A stretch of DNA of 64,000 nucleotides from Vibrio splendidus (GCF_001557875.1 NZ_LNRF01000001.1:310001-374000); one strand, 5' to 3'. Shown: positions 32,680 through 40,959, counted from the first letter of the stretch. Numbers and translations are program-made. Notes: a model not told the origin generated them from the letters alone.

Positions 32680-33405
32680 ATGTTATCCATACTGATGAAA
32701 CGAGAGGCTCAGAAGGCAAAGCCAGAGCCGGTTAAAGCCTTTGAAGCGATCGACAGTGTTGACGCTATGAACGAGTCAACAGTAAGCCAAGCCGTTCGCA
32801 CCGCTTTTGCTGATAGGCCCTGGGAAGAAACGCAACTCGTGTTTAAGCAAGACCAAAGCTACTTGCGCACCTTGTCGGGTTCGAAAGAGAAAGATCCGTA
32901 CAAGCAAGAGCTCATTAACAAGTACCGACCATTGGTTGAAAAGCTACTGGACACTCACAAAGGCGACTACGGCAACCTTGATGTGATGTGGTGCTTTTAT
33001 ATGTGGCACTTTGACCTTGGCCAGTTTGAAGAGATCCACGATGACTTTCGATCGGCCATCGATGGCGGATTAGAAACACCGGCTAATTTCAAAGTGAATG
33101 GTCAAACGGGCTTCTGTGACTACGTCTTTAAGTACACGCACAAAGCGCACACTGAAAAGAAAGCGTACAAGCGCGAATACCTGCTTAAAGCCGTCAATGA
33201 TTTACTGGCGGGTGAGCTTGCTACCAACCCCCCACTCAAAGTGAAAATGTTCCGCCTTGTCGGTGACTGGCACTTTGAAGCAGGCGACAAAGAAAAAGCG
33301 CACAACTTGTTTGAGCTAGTGATGAAGCTAGATCCAAACAAAGGCGGTGTGAAGAAAAAACTAGAAGCATTACAAAAGGAGCTTGGCTATGACCAACCCC
33401 ATTAA
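32680..33405 (+). CDS. P2 gpM-like terminase endonuclease subunit in an unusual place
   Basis: 241 residues, the size of P2 gpM (247). I see shared patterns with gpM: an aromatic stretch LDVMWCFYMWHFDLGQFEE aligning with MTVMLWRLDTGDIAG; the dip at GLETP versus GLTMP; and a C-terminal helical repeat where GVKKKLEALQKEL matches GVKKEIERLEREL, preceded by a TPR-like FRLVGDWHFEAGDKEKAHNLFE. gpM is the small terminase subunit that cuts cos ends. P2 has it between capsid and gpL; here it lies between the tail tube and the tail chaperone. An alternative is an unrelated tail TPR protein. Confidence 0.6.
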   Translation: MLSILMKREAQKAKPEPVKAFEAIDSVDAMNESTVSQAVRTAFADRPWEETQLVFKQDQSYLRTLSGSKEKDPYKQELINKYRPLVEKLLDTHKGDYGNLDVMWCFYMWHFDLGQFEEIHDDFRSAIDGGLETPANFKVNGQTGFCDYVFKYTHKAHTEKKAYKREYLLKAVNDLLAGELATNPPLKVKMFRLVGDWHFEAGDKEKAHNLFELVMKLDPNKGGVKKKLEALQKELGYDQPH

Positions 33406-33673
33406 AGACGAGTCACAAGTCAAGGTCGCGGAGCTGGCCTCGCCTATTGAAAAAGACGGCAAAGCGCTGACGCATATTGATATCAGCAAGCCACACTCTG
33501 GGCATTTGCGCGGGTTGAGCTTAATAGATGTGTGCGGAATGAAGTTTGAAGCAGGACAAACGCTATTGCCTCGAATCTCTTGCTTGAATGAGCGTGACAT
33601 TATCAATATGCCTCCAGAGAACTGGGCACCATTACTCACGACACTTGCCTCTTTTTTCGTCGCGACGGAATAG
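33389..33673 (+). CDS. Tail assembly chaperone, frame-0 product
   Basis: 94 residues starting at the ATG at 33389, inside the end of the previous gene. PHSGHLRGLSLIDVCGMKFEAGQTLLPRIS (in part) is the Mu gp41/P2 gpE-type chaperone region. It folds the tape measure before tail assembly. Near the 3' end lies a T-TTT-TTC slip site, from which a longer product can be made. The short form ends SFFVATE. Confidence 0.85.
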   Translation: MTNPIKDESQVKVAELASPIEKDGKALTHIDISKPHSGHLRGLSLIDVCGMKFEAGQTLLPRISCLNERDIINMPPENWAPLLTTLASFFVATE

Positions 33674-33825
33674 TAATAGAGCGAGTTGAAGACTATTACG
33701 CAGATATCGCCCTTGTGTTTCATTGGCCCCCAAGCGAAATAGACAAACTCAGCTACGACGATCTATTACTGTTTCGAGAGCTAGCCAGGCAAAGGCACGA
33801 ACAAACACCACAAGAGAGCGAATAA
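33389..33825 (+). CDS. Tail chaperone long form made by -1 frameshifting (E+E')
   Basis: The -1 frame beyond the slip site reads VERVEDYYADIALVFHWPPSE type sequence (actual: IVIERVEDYYADIALVFHW), then DDLLLFRELARQRHEQ, the GpE signature. It has no start codon of its own and runs from the slippery heptamer T-TTT-TTC at 33652-33658 to TAA at 33823-33825. In P2 the E and E' frames are joined the same way at TTTTTTG. The fused protein, about 146 residues, is needed with the short form for tail assembly. Confidence 0.82.
33652..33658 (+). promoter_or_regulatory. Programmed -1 frameshift slippery site
   Basis: TTTTTTC in the frame-0 arrangement T-TTT-TTC, so both codons re-pair after a one-base backward slip. 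It precedes the frame-0 stop by 12 bases and sits at the expected place for tail chaperone frameshifting. Confidence 0.85.
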
Positions 33826-33861
33826 GCTCTCTTTTTTTGTATCAACAAAAGGCTATCCAGA

Positions 33862-35757
33862 ATGAAAATGAAACTGTCTGTTCTCATGGATATGAAAGAT
33901 AAAACTTCAGCCGTTCTCAAAGGGATGAGTGGCGAGAGTGACTATTACGCCAAGTCCATCAAAAAGGTACAGAAGACACAGGCTGATGATTCTGCCGCAA
34001 TGGGGATGATTGACTCGTTAAAAACGTCACGAAAAGCAATGGACAAGAACGCCATTGCTGTTGCTGCAGTCAGCGAAAAGCTTGAGGAGTTAAAAGTAAA
34101 AGCAGCAGGCGTTGAATCCCCAAGCGCTGCGCTCACGGAGAAAATCACAAAGCAGCAAGCTAAGCTGAGCAAACTGAACACTGAGCAAGAGGGTTACAAA
34201 TCCCATTTAGAGAAGCTCGATACCCAGTTAAAAAAGACAGGAGTAAATACAGGGAATCTCGATGATGAGTACGACCGACTGAATCGAAGTTATAAGAAGC
34301 ACGGTAAGGAAATTGGAAGGCTTAGTAAGCGTTATACCACCTTACAAAGAGTCATGAACCCGATTCAAAAGCTGAACCGTTCAATCAAGTTTCCAAAGGT
34401 CGGCGCTGCAGCGGCAGGAAAAGGAGCCGCGCTTTTAAGTGGGTTGAGCTTTGCTGGGTTAGTGACACAAGTGAATGGCGCGGCAGGTGAAATGGACAAC
34501 CTTGCAAAGACATCGGCGACCCTAACCTTACCTATTGAAGAACTCCAAGCTATGCAGTCCCAAGCTGAACATGCAGGGGTAAGCTCTGACGCACTGTCTA
34601 ACTCCATGCTTCGTTTTACCAAGCGACTTGGCGTGCTGCAACAAACGGGCTCAGGTGCATTAGGCTCTTACCTCAAGAAGAGTGATAACGCGCTGCATAA
34701 AGACTTACAAGGAGCAAAAGACACCAAGCAGGCTTATGAGATGCTCCTTGAAGAGTTCTCTCAGCTTGAAACGCCGCAAGAGCAAATGGCCTTTGCCGAT
34801 GCGGCCTTTGGACAAGACGGTCGCAAGATGCTGATCATGTTGCGTGAAGGCACCGAAGGATTAACGGCAGCACGAAAAGAACTCAATGCATTGGGTGGCG
34901 GTGCGACTGCAGAAGATGCGGCGAAAGCGGAAGCCTACAATGATGCTCTGCAAAAAATAGAAGAAAGCGTTCGCTCTATGAAGTTTGCAGCACTTGCCCC
35001 CATCATGGAAAAAGCGACCAAAGCATTCACCCAGTTTTCGGAGAAGTTTAAGAACGTAGCCTGGCGAACCGATTTTATCGAAAAGCTGATCCAAACCGTA
35101 GATGGTCTTTATCAAGGCTTTGAACTGCTGGGTAAAGGGCTTATTTGGTTAGCGCAAAACTTTAAAGGGATTCTGGCGACGGTCGCCATTCTAAAAGTGG
35201 CGTTGATTGCTTTGAATGCGGCTGTTCTGGCAAACCCCATCGGGCTCATAGTAGCCGCTGTTGCCGCTGCAGTAATCGCCATCACTTATTTAATCGATAA
35301 GTTCATTGGCTTAGACAAAGTCATTAAATGGATTGGTGACAGCATTGGTTGGTTGTGGGATAAATTCAAAGCGCTAATCAACAAACTGCCGGATGCACTC
35401 ATCCCTGATGGGTGGAAAATTCAAACTGATGAAGCTGGTCAAGAAGTTGATAACTTAGCCGCTAAGCTCAATCGTATTGAAGATAAGAGCGCGACGCTTG
35501 GCATTACGACCAATGAAACCCAAAACAAAACTGAGCGAACCCAAACCGAGCGGGGATACCACGCTTATCAAGCTGGAGGGGTTCAGCCTATGAAGCAAAG
35601 CACAGCTTATAGTCCTCTAGGTAACCAAACCGTGAAAAGCAAATCTGAAGTGTCATTGACCATCAAGTCAGACAAACCAGTCGCAATTGAAAAAGCTAAG
35701 AGCGAAAAGGGAACTGACTTGAACTTAGATGTGGGGAATATGGCGACGAGTTTTTGA
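33862..35757 (+). CDS. Tail tape measure protein
   Basis: 631 residues. Residues about 55-185 are helical, lysine- and glutamate-rich coiled coil (KLEELKVKAAGVE, KQQAKLSKLNTEQ). Then comes an alanine/glycine-rich section (AAAAGKGAALLSGLSFAG), and hydrophobic segments lie around residues 440-485 (ILATVAILKVALIALNAAV, NPIGLIVAAVAAAVIAITYL). It sets tail length, a short tail by this protein's size, and probably enters the membrane at infection. In Mu the gp43 homologue follows directly; here it is 19 kb away on the prophage map. Confidence 0.9.
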   Translation: MKMKLSVLMDMKDKTSAVLKGMSGESDYYAKSIKKVQKTQADDSAAMGMIDSLKTSRKAMDKNAIAVAAVSEKLEELKVKAAGVESPSAALTEKITKQQAKLSKLNTEQEGYKSHLEKLDTQLKKTGVNTGNLDDEYDRLNRSYKKHGKEIGRLSKRYTTLQRVMNPIQKLNRSIKFPKVGAAAAGKGAALLSGLSFAGLVTQVNGAAGEMDNLAKTSATLTLPIEELQAMQSQAEHAGVSSDALSNSMLRFTKRLGVLQQTGSGALGSYLKKSDNALHKDLQGAKDTKQAYEMLLEEFSQLETPQEQMAFADAAFGQDGRKMLIMLREGTEGLTAARKELNALGGGATAEDAAKAEAYNDALQKIEESVRSMKFAALAPIMEKATKAFTQFSEKFKNVAWRTDFIEKLIQTVDGLYQGFELLGKGLIWLAQNFKGILATVAILKVALIALNAAVLANPIGLIVAAVAAAVIAITYLIDKFIGLDKVIKWIGDSIGWLWDKFKALINKLPDALIPDGWKIQTDEAGQEVDNLAAKLNRIEDKSATLGITTNETQNKTERTQTERGYHAYQAGGVQPMKQSTAYSPLGNQTVKSKSEVSLTIKSDKPVAIEKAKSEKGTDLNLDVGNMATSF

Positions 35758-35842
35758 TTTTCCAAATTGGAGTGTCAGAAATCGGCAAAGGCGCGTATGA
35801 CGTGATCCTATTCTCGAAACAAATAGCTCGCAAAAACACCTG

Positions 35843-35871
35843 TTTACTACTGTATATGTATACAGTATTAT
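35843..35871 (+). promoter_or_regulatory. LexA-controlled promoter of the attR-proximal gene
   Basis: TTTACT (35843-35848), a 17-base spacer and TATTAT (35866-35871) form a sigma-70 promoter. The LexA box TACTGTATATGTATACAGTA at 35848-35867 fills the spacer, an almost perfect match to the gamma-proteobacterial consensus. LexA binding would block polymerase until DNA damage. Confidence 0.85.
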
Positions 35872-35898
35872 TCTTGTAACGTTGGTAGGGGTATTTGT

Positions 35899-36117
35899 AT
35901 GTCTAATAAAAAAGAACTGTTTCAACAATCGCTTGAGATCATTATTGATGGTATTTCCATGAGTGAGTCGCGTGCGGGAAGTGCACAGGTAGGGTGCTAC
36001 TTAATGGGCTTGTTGATAGCAGATAATAAAGGTGAATTAGACGCAGACAAAGTGAAAGCGATACAGTCAATTATCGAAATGGCCGCTGAATCTGACACTC
36101 CAAAATTTCAACTTTGA
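35899..36117 (+). CDS. SOS-regulated small protein, Tum-like antirepressor candidate
   Basis: A 72-residue acidic protein (IIDGISMSESRAGSAQ, then NKGELDADKVKAIQSIIEMAAESD), soluble, with no helix-turn-helix I can identify. It has its own LexA-controlled promoter and a strong binding site (GGTAGGGG) seven bases before the ATG. In phage 186 the tum gene is likewise LexA-controlled at the end of the map, and its product inactivates the non-cleavable CI repressor. The repressor here also looks non-cleavable, so I infer an antirepressor role by position and control, not by sequence similarity. A DinI-like, toxin or lysis role is possible. Confidence 0.6.
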   Translation: MSNKKELFQQSLEIIIDGISMSESRAGSAQVGCYLMGLLIADNKGELDADKVKAIQSIIEMAAESDTPKFQL

Positions 36118-36428
36118 GTTGGATACACAATAATAAATAGATTGTCAGTCGGTATAAATTGCGCTCTTTTGTAGGGCGCTTTTTATTTCGATGAAGAGGT
36201 TAGAGGGCGGCCAAGTTCCCCCCGAACTTGACCTATCCAGACGCAGCAAGCAAAGGCGTTTGGGGTAGATATATATTGATAATCTACATGCTTGATGTTT
36301 GGTGTGTAAACGCTCAATAAAAATGGAACCATTACGGTAGATGAAAAATAGCGGCAAAATAAAAAACCTGCCGCCACTTTATCGCCACTTGGTGATTAAA
36401 ATTACTTTAACTGATTGTTTTTAATTGG
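36118..36428. other. Non-coding attR arm of the prophage
   Basis: I see no gene here. It contains a hairpin around 36160-36180 (GCGCTC and GGGCGC, then T residues) that can terminate the 72-residue gene. It also contains the inverted repeat GCGGCA...TGCCGC at about 36352-36374 overlapping a copy of the att-flanking repeat. The att core follows at 36443. Confidence 0.5.
36369..36389 (+). repeat. Right copy of the att-flanking repeat
   Basis: TGCCGCCACTTTATCGCCACT, direct repeat of the sequence at 3019-3039 (18 of 21 positions). Possible integrase arm-type or Cox site; its start also pairs with GCGGCA just upstream. Confidence 0.4.
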
Positions 36429-38261
36429 TTATTCTTCCACACCAATAAATCCACCGGTTTGGTGATTCCATAGTTGTGCATAAATACCATTCTGGTTAAT
36501 TAACTCTTGGTGCGTGCCTTCTTCGACGATATTACCTTGGTCGAGCACGATCAAGCGGTCCATCGCGGCAATAGTCGACAGGCGGTGTGCAATCGCGATA
36601 ACCGTTTTGCCTTCCATTAGCTCAATCAAGCTCTCTTGAATCGCTGCCTCTACCTCAGAATCGAGTGCAGAAGTGGCTTCATCTAGAACAAGTAATGGAG
36701 CATTTTTCAGAAGAACACGTGAGATAGCGACACGTTGACGTTGACCACCAGAAAGCTTAACGCCACGTTCCCCCACTTGAGCATCGTAACCAACATTGCC
36801 AAACGGGTCGGTTAGGGTTTCGATAAACTCATGAGCGTGCGCTTGTTTAGTCGCCGCGTATACCTCTTCGTCTGATGCTTCAGGCCGACCGTAAAGAATG
36901 TTGTCTTTGATCGAACGGTGCAGCAGTGAGGTATCTTGAGTCACCATACCTATGTTGCTGCGCAGCGAATCTTGGGTAACACTCGAGATCTCTTGGTCAT
37001 CAATCAGGATGCGGCCACTTTCTACATCGTGGAAACGCAGCAGTAAGTTGACTAGGGTCGACTTACCTGCACCTGAACGGCCAACCAAGCCCACTTTTTC
37101 ACCCGGCTTAATGTTGAGATTTAGGTTGTTAATTACACCCTTATTCTCACCGTAGTTAAAGCTCACGTTGTCGAAGTGGATACCGCCTTGTGGAACGTCC
37201 AAAGGCTTTGCGTCTTTCTTGTCTTCAATAGCGATGGGCTTAGACAAGGTTTTAATACCATCGATTACAGTGCCTAGGTTTTCAAACAGACCACCGATTT
37301 CCCACATGATCCATTTCGACATACCGTTAATACGTAGAGCCAAACTGACCGCAATCGCAATCGCACCTACGGTGATCGCGTTATCTAACCATAGGTAGAT
37401 AGAGATACCCGCAATGCTGAACACTAATAAGTAGTTAGCGAATTCAACGCAGATATTGAAGCCGGTTACTAAGCGCATTTGGCGATGGACAGTATCTAAG
37501 AAGCCTTCCATACCTTCTTCGGCGTATTCGGTTTCTCTCTTGCTGTGTGAGAACAGTTTCACAGTTGCGATGTTGGTGTAACTATCAACAATACGACCCG
37601 TCATCAGCGAACGAGCATCCGCTTGCTCGGAAGAAACGTCTTTTAGCTTTGGCACGAAGTGCAGTTGGATACCGATGTAAACGAATAACCAAATCAGCAT
37701 CGGAGCCATTAAGCGCCAATCTGATTCTGCAAGCATGAACAGCATCGCCGTGAAGTAAACTGTCACATAGACAAACACATCGACCATCTTGGTCACGGTT
37801 TCACGCACCGCGAGCGAGGTTTGCATCACTTTGGTGGCGACACGTCCGGCGAAGTCATCTTGATAGAAGGACAGGCTTTGCTTCAAAAGGTAACGGTGCG
37901 CTAACCAACGAATCGACATTGGGTAGTTGCCTAGCAAAGTTTGGTGAAGTAATAGAGAGTAAACACTGATCAAGATTGGCATCACAACCAACAATAGAAT
38001 ACCGAGCCCCATCAATGTCGACTCGTTGTCTGCTAAGAAAGTGTCTGGGTTGCTTGTTGATAGCCAGTCAACCAGTTGCCCCATGTAACCGAACAGCGCG
38101 ACTTCGATGATCGCGATGGTCATGCTCATCAACCCGAGCAAGATCAATGGTTTTTCGAAACCTCGGGTGTAATGGCGGCAGAATGCCAGTATTCCAGTAG
38201 GAGGTTGTATCGGTTCTCCCTTTGGAAAGGCTTCAGTAAAGCCTTCAAATTTCTTGTACAT
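36429..38261 (-). CDS. ABC transporter, fused permease-ATPase, with prophage-supplied C-terminus
   Basis: 610 residues of the exporter type. Residues about 30-330 hold six membrane segments. The ATPase domain shows Walker A GRSGAGKST, signature LSGGQRQRVAISR, Walker B LLVLDEATSALD and the H-loop IAHRLST. It works as a dimer and probably exports lipids, drugs or peptides. I use the ATG at 38261, beginning MYKKFEGF, because AAAGGGA lies just upstream; a longer frame to 38303 lacks a binding site. The last residues are GVEE, coded by the prophage. The native end ADDLEQATNA is stranded at attL. Function is probably kept. Confidence 0.93.
   Translation of the reverse strand: MYKKFEGFTEAFPKGEPIQPPTGILAFCRHYTRGFEKPLILLGLMSMTIAIIEVALFGYMGQLVDWLSTSNPDTFLADNESTLMGLGILLLVVMPILISVYSLLLHQTLLGNYPMSIRWLAHRYLLKQSLSFYQDDFAGRVATKVMQTSLAVRETVTKMVDVFVYVTVYFTAMLFMLAESDWRLMAPMLIWLFVYIGIQLHFVPKLKDVSSEQADARSLMTGRIVDSYTNIATVKLFSHSKRETEYAEEGMEGFLDTVHRQMRLVTGFNICVEFANYLLVFSIAGISIYLWLDNAITVGAIAIAVSLALRINGMSKWIMWEIGGLFENLGTVIDGIKTLSKPIAIEDKKDAKPLDVPQGGIHFDNVSFNYGENKGVINNLNLNIKPGEKVGLVGRSGAGKSTLVNLLLRFHDVESGRILIDDQEISSVTQDSLRSNIGMVTQDTSLLHRSIKDNILYGRPEASDEEVYAATKQAHAHEFIETLTDPFGNVGYDAQVGERGVKLSGGQRQRVAISRVLLKNAPLLVLDEATSALDSEVEAAIQESLIELMEGKTVIAIAHRLSTIAAMDRLIVLDQGNIVEEGTHQELINQNGIYAQLWNHQTGGFIGVEE
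36443..36460 (-). other. attR core of the prophage
   Basis: CAATAAATCCACCGGTTT, matching attL at 2888-2905. On the minus strand it encodes the TGGFI residues of the ABC transporter. Bases to the right are original chromosome; bases to the left are prophage DNA that supplies the new last four codons, GVEE. Confidence 0.8.
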
Positions 38262-38845
38262 AGATTTCCCTTTATAAACTAGTGCATCTATAAGCGACTG
38301 CATCGTTGGTGCAGCTTTGTTTTTATAGTCTTGATTTAAATTTAACTGTCTTAGTTTGAAATTATATAAGCGCCCATGGGTTCTTATCAGTATTAAGTCA
38401 TTCGATGGATTTTGTTCTAGCGTTTATTTAAGCACTTGGCTTTTAACACTAAAACTTTGTCGAAGCGATGCAGGAAAGGTCCAAAGAGTGTCTTTCATGA
38501 CGCTTATTTTAGATTGAATTAGACAGGAAAAGTTAAGCTTATTTCAAACGTAATTGATTGTTATGCAACGGTGATAATCCTAACGTTAAATGGATTGAAT
38601 TGTAATCAAAACTCGTGATGGGCGAGAAAATGGAATCAGAATATTTATCCATAAAGTGACTTAACGAATATGCATACAGTTGGTTCTTTCTGATGTGCTG
38701 TTATCTTGCAGTAAAAATTACCGATTAATCTAAGATTTGCAGTAATTGTTTGGGATAAATATTCAAATCATTATTCTTTTCAGTGAATCTTGTCGTAACA
38801 AGTTGTTTACAATTCTGAGGTAAATAAAAGATAGGGACGGTTGAA
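38262..38845. other. Divergent intergenic region of about 580 bases
   Basis: AT-rich sequence between the divergent transporter and amidinohydrolase genes. No gene, tRNA or clear hairpin was seen. It must hold both promoters, but I cannot point to hexamers with confidence. Confidence 0.4.
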
Positions 38846-39820
38846 ATGTTAAACCTACATAAAAAATCACTGCATATTACTAATGTTCAAAACGCCAATT
38901 GCGTTGTTATGGTGCCGCCAAAAGAGTTTAAATTTAACGAAGAAACAGCACGTGATAACGAGTTTCAGCACAGAGTCGATCTGACTGAAGCTGAGGTAAA
39001 GTTAGAAACTATGGCCGAATTTAAGGCGATGGTCGCTTCGCTACGTAAAGAAGGTGTGCAAGTTGTGGAGTTTGATTACCCTGAATTGGGTGTCGAAACC
39101 CCTGATGCAGTGTTCCCAAATAACTGGTTCAGTACTTGTAGTGATGGAAGCTTATTCACTTTCCCTATGGCGTGTGAAAACCGTCAAAATGAAGTTAAGC
39201 CGAATGCGCTTATTGAAGCGTTGGAAGCGTCTGGTCGAATTGTTAACCACAATGAGTCTCTAGAGTCTTATATCGCGCAAGGTTCTTACTTAGAGAGCAC
39301 GGGTGTGATGGTTATCGACCATATCAACAAGACCATCTATGCGGCGCTTTCTCAACGTTGTGACCGCGAGGTATTAGAAGATTACGCAAAGCGCATTGGC
39401 TATTCTCGCGTGGTTTCTTTCCAAACTGCGCTGCCGTCTGGTCAGCCGATCTACCATACCAATGTAATGATGGCGATTGGTGATAACTTCTGCGTGATCT
39501 GTGATGAAGTGATCCCTGAATTTGAGCGTCGCTTTGTAGTGAAATCTCTTGCCAAAGACAAGCAGGTTATCTCTATCTCAATCGATCAGATGAACCGATT
39601 CTGCGGCAATATCCTACAACTGGAAACCGTGAATGGCGACAAGGTGATTGCCATGTCTCAATCGGCTTATGATGCGTTTTCTCCAGCTCAACTCGCGCAA
39701 CTTTCGACACACGGTAAGCTGCTACCATTTAACGTGAAAACGATCGAAGACATTGGTGGTGGTTCGGTGCGATGCATGTTGGGTGAGGTGTTTTTACCAA
39801 CGCGAGTGAATCGTTTGTAG
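38846..39820 (+). CDS. ctlX: CtlX-type citrulline/arginine amidinohydrolase-family protein
   Basis: 324 residues of the amidinotransferase/arginine deiminase superfamily. VVMVPPKEFKFN and PDAVFPNNWFST carry the substrate-binding and active-site aspartate. The histidine lies in QPIYHTNVMM, and the nucleophilic cysteine is in GGGSVRCMLGEVF near the C-terminus. These are the landmarks of citrulline utilisation hydrolase CtlX, which hydrolyses a citrulline- or arginine-type ureido/guanidino group. AGATAGGGACGG precedes the ATG. A good hairpin terminator follows. Confidence 0.88.
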   Translation: MLNLHKKSLHITNVQNANCVVMVPPKEFKFNEETARDNEFQHRVDLTEAEVKLETMAEFKAMVASLRKEGVQVVEFDYPELGVETPDAVFPNNWFSTCSDGSLFTFPMACENRQNEVKPNALIEALEASGRIVNHNESLESYIAQGSYLESTGVMVIDHINKTIYAALSQRCDREVLEDYAKRIGYSRVVSFQTALPSGQPIYHTNVMMAIGDNFCVICDEVIPEFERRFVVKSLAKDKQVISISIDQMNRFCGNILQLETVNGDKVIAMSQSAYDAFSPAQLAQLSTHGKLLPFNVKTIEDIGGGSVRCMLGEVFLPTRVNRL

Positions 39821-39852
39821 GTCTGCTTTCGACATTTCTGTTTAAGTTATTC

Positions 39853-39885
39853 AATACCACTCTTTGTTAAAGGGTGGTATTTTTG
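39853..39885 (+). terminator. Rho-independent terminator
   Basis: AATACCACTCTTT and AAAGGGTGGTATT pair around GTT (one G-T pair), followed by TTTTG. It ends the ctlX-type transcript. Confidence 0.85.
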
Positions 39886-39966
39886 TTTTAGGGTGTAACC
39901 TCTTTCCCAAACACTTAAAAGAGTCACCAAACGGCGACTCGACTTAACGACTAACGGTTGGAATGT

Positions 39967-40800
39967 ATGGACTTAAATCTAATTATCCCTTTCTTACGTG
40001 TTTACGAACTCAACAGCATTACTCAGGCTGCTGACGTTTTGGACGTTACCCAGCCAGCTATGTCTGCAAGCATTAAACGTCTAGAACAACAGTTGGGTAA
40101 AGCGTTGTTTGTTCGTCATGGTCGCAGGCTTGAGCCCACATCTGATGCTCACGCCCTTGCTGAACATTTTAAAGAGATAGAACATAGACTTGAGTTAGCG
40201 CTGGATAAACCCAGAGAGTTCACCGTCTATGCTCCCGAACACATCGTGATTCAGCTGCCAGTGATTGAAGGGGTGAAGTTAATTGAGAACCCGTTGTCTG
40301 AGTATCTTGTTCTTGACCACTTACGTCACGATAAGATCGACATGGCGATTGAGTCCCGCTTTAAGCAAGAAAAAGAGCAGGCATTTGTGTATGAACATAT
40401 TCAGGAGATAGGCCTTGTTTACGTTTGCCGTCAAGACCATCCAACAATCGGAGATTCAGTTACGTTAGAAGAGTTTTACGATCTTGAACACGTGACGCTG
40501 ACTTATACGGTGCGTGAGGTCTCTGGTATTGAGAAGCTAGCTAAAATGAATCTGCCGAGGAAGATTGTTAAGCAGGTAACAAGTCCAAGCTCGATGCTGC
40601 TGTGTGTGCGACACTCCGATGCTATCTGTGCAACTAATGATAACGACCCGTTAATCGAGGAGCTTGGATTGAAGAAGATTCAGGTGCCTTTCCCTATTGA
40701 CCCTATTCAAGTTGATCTGGTCTATCATAAAAAATACTCAAATAATCAAAGCCATGCGGAAATTCGCGCTCAGCTTCATCAGTATCTGAAAAACATATAG
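39967..40800 (+). CDS. LysR family transcriptional regulator
   Basis: 277 residues. The helix-turn-helix lies around residues 10-60 (LNSITQAADVLDVTQPAMSASIKRLEQQLG, quoted in two parts) and the effector domain fills the rest, a little shorter than usual. The ATG at 39967 starts MDLNLIIPFL, as is typical. The gene is upstream of the DUF1254/DUF1214 gene on the same strand and is separated from it by 159 bases that contain a perfect 12-base inverted repeat, a likely operator, though not of the usual T-N11-A form. Confidence 0.88.
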   Translation: MDLNLIIPFLRVYELNSITQAADVLDVTQPAMSASIKRLEQQLGKALFVRHGRRLEPTSDAHALAEHFKEIEHRLELALDKPREFTVYAPEHIVIQLPVIEGVKLIENPLSEYLVLDHLRHDKIDMAIESRFKQEKEQAFVYEHIQEIGLVYVCRQDHPTIGDSVTLEEFYDLEHVTLTYTVREVSGIEKLAKMNLPRKIVKQVTSPSSMLLCVRHSDAICATNDNDPLIEELGLKKIQVPFPIDPIQVDLVYHKKYSNNQSHAEIRAQLHQYLKNI

Positions 40801-40836
40801 CGCCCTACCAAACGATCTTTTTACTTGATTATCTAT

Positions 40837-40863
40837 CTCTACATAAACCGTGTTTATGTAGAG
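40837..40863. promoter_or_regulatory. Perfect inverted repeat, candidate operator
   Basis: CTCTACATAAAC and GTTTATGTAGAG are perfect 12-base inverted repeats around CGT. It lies between the LysR gene and the first DUF1254 gene. A related sequence with the same ACATAAAC-NGT core lies upstream of the second DUF1254 gene. As it has no T-tract, it is more likely a regulator site than a terminator. Confidence 0.6.
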
Positions 40864-40959
40864 CATTAATTACCGCTACTACTTCCTCTCAATATTTCTA
40901 ATTACATTAACCATATCACCGTTACTGGTAAAAATTAGAAATTTAACGAGGAAACTGTA

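Larger units (their letters stand above)
2888..36460. mobile_element. Prophage with P2-like head and Mu-like tail
   Basis: The element runs from the attL core to the attR core, about 33.6 kb. It carries integrase, repressor, Cox, CII, HUH replication initiator, Ogr-like activator, complete head and tail modules and a lysis cassette, with no obvious disrupted structural gene, so it may be inducible. Head genes follow the P2 family (portal, terminase, scaffold, capsid, gpL, gpR, gpS). Sheath, tube, chaperone, tape measure and baseplate genes follow Mu. Cargo genes (SRA-HNH, ATPase plus nuclease-like, SIR2-TPR) sit at two places outside the structural operons and look more AT-rich. It is inserted in the 3' end of an ABC transporter gene. 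Confidence 0.93.

Noticed and set aside
32680..33405. Simple TPR-type host protein transferred into the phage
   Set aside because: The eleven-base spacing to the tube gene, the overlap with the chaperone gene and the similarity to gpM make a phage packaging protein more likely.
2888..36460. tRNA or tmRNA as the integration site
   Set aside because: No tRNA-like cloverleaf or CCA-type repeat is present at either junction; both junctions lie in the coding end of an ABC transporter gene.
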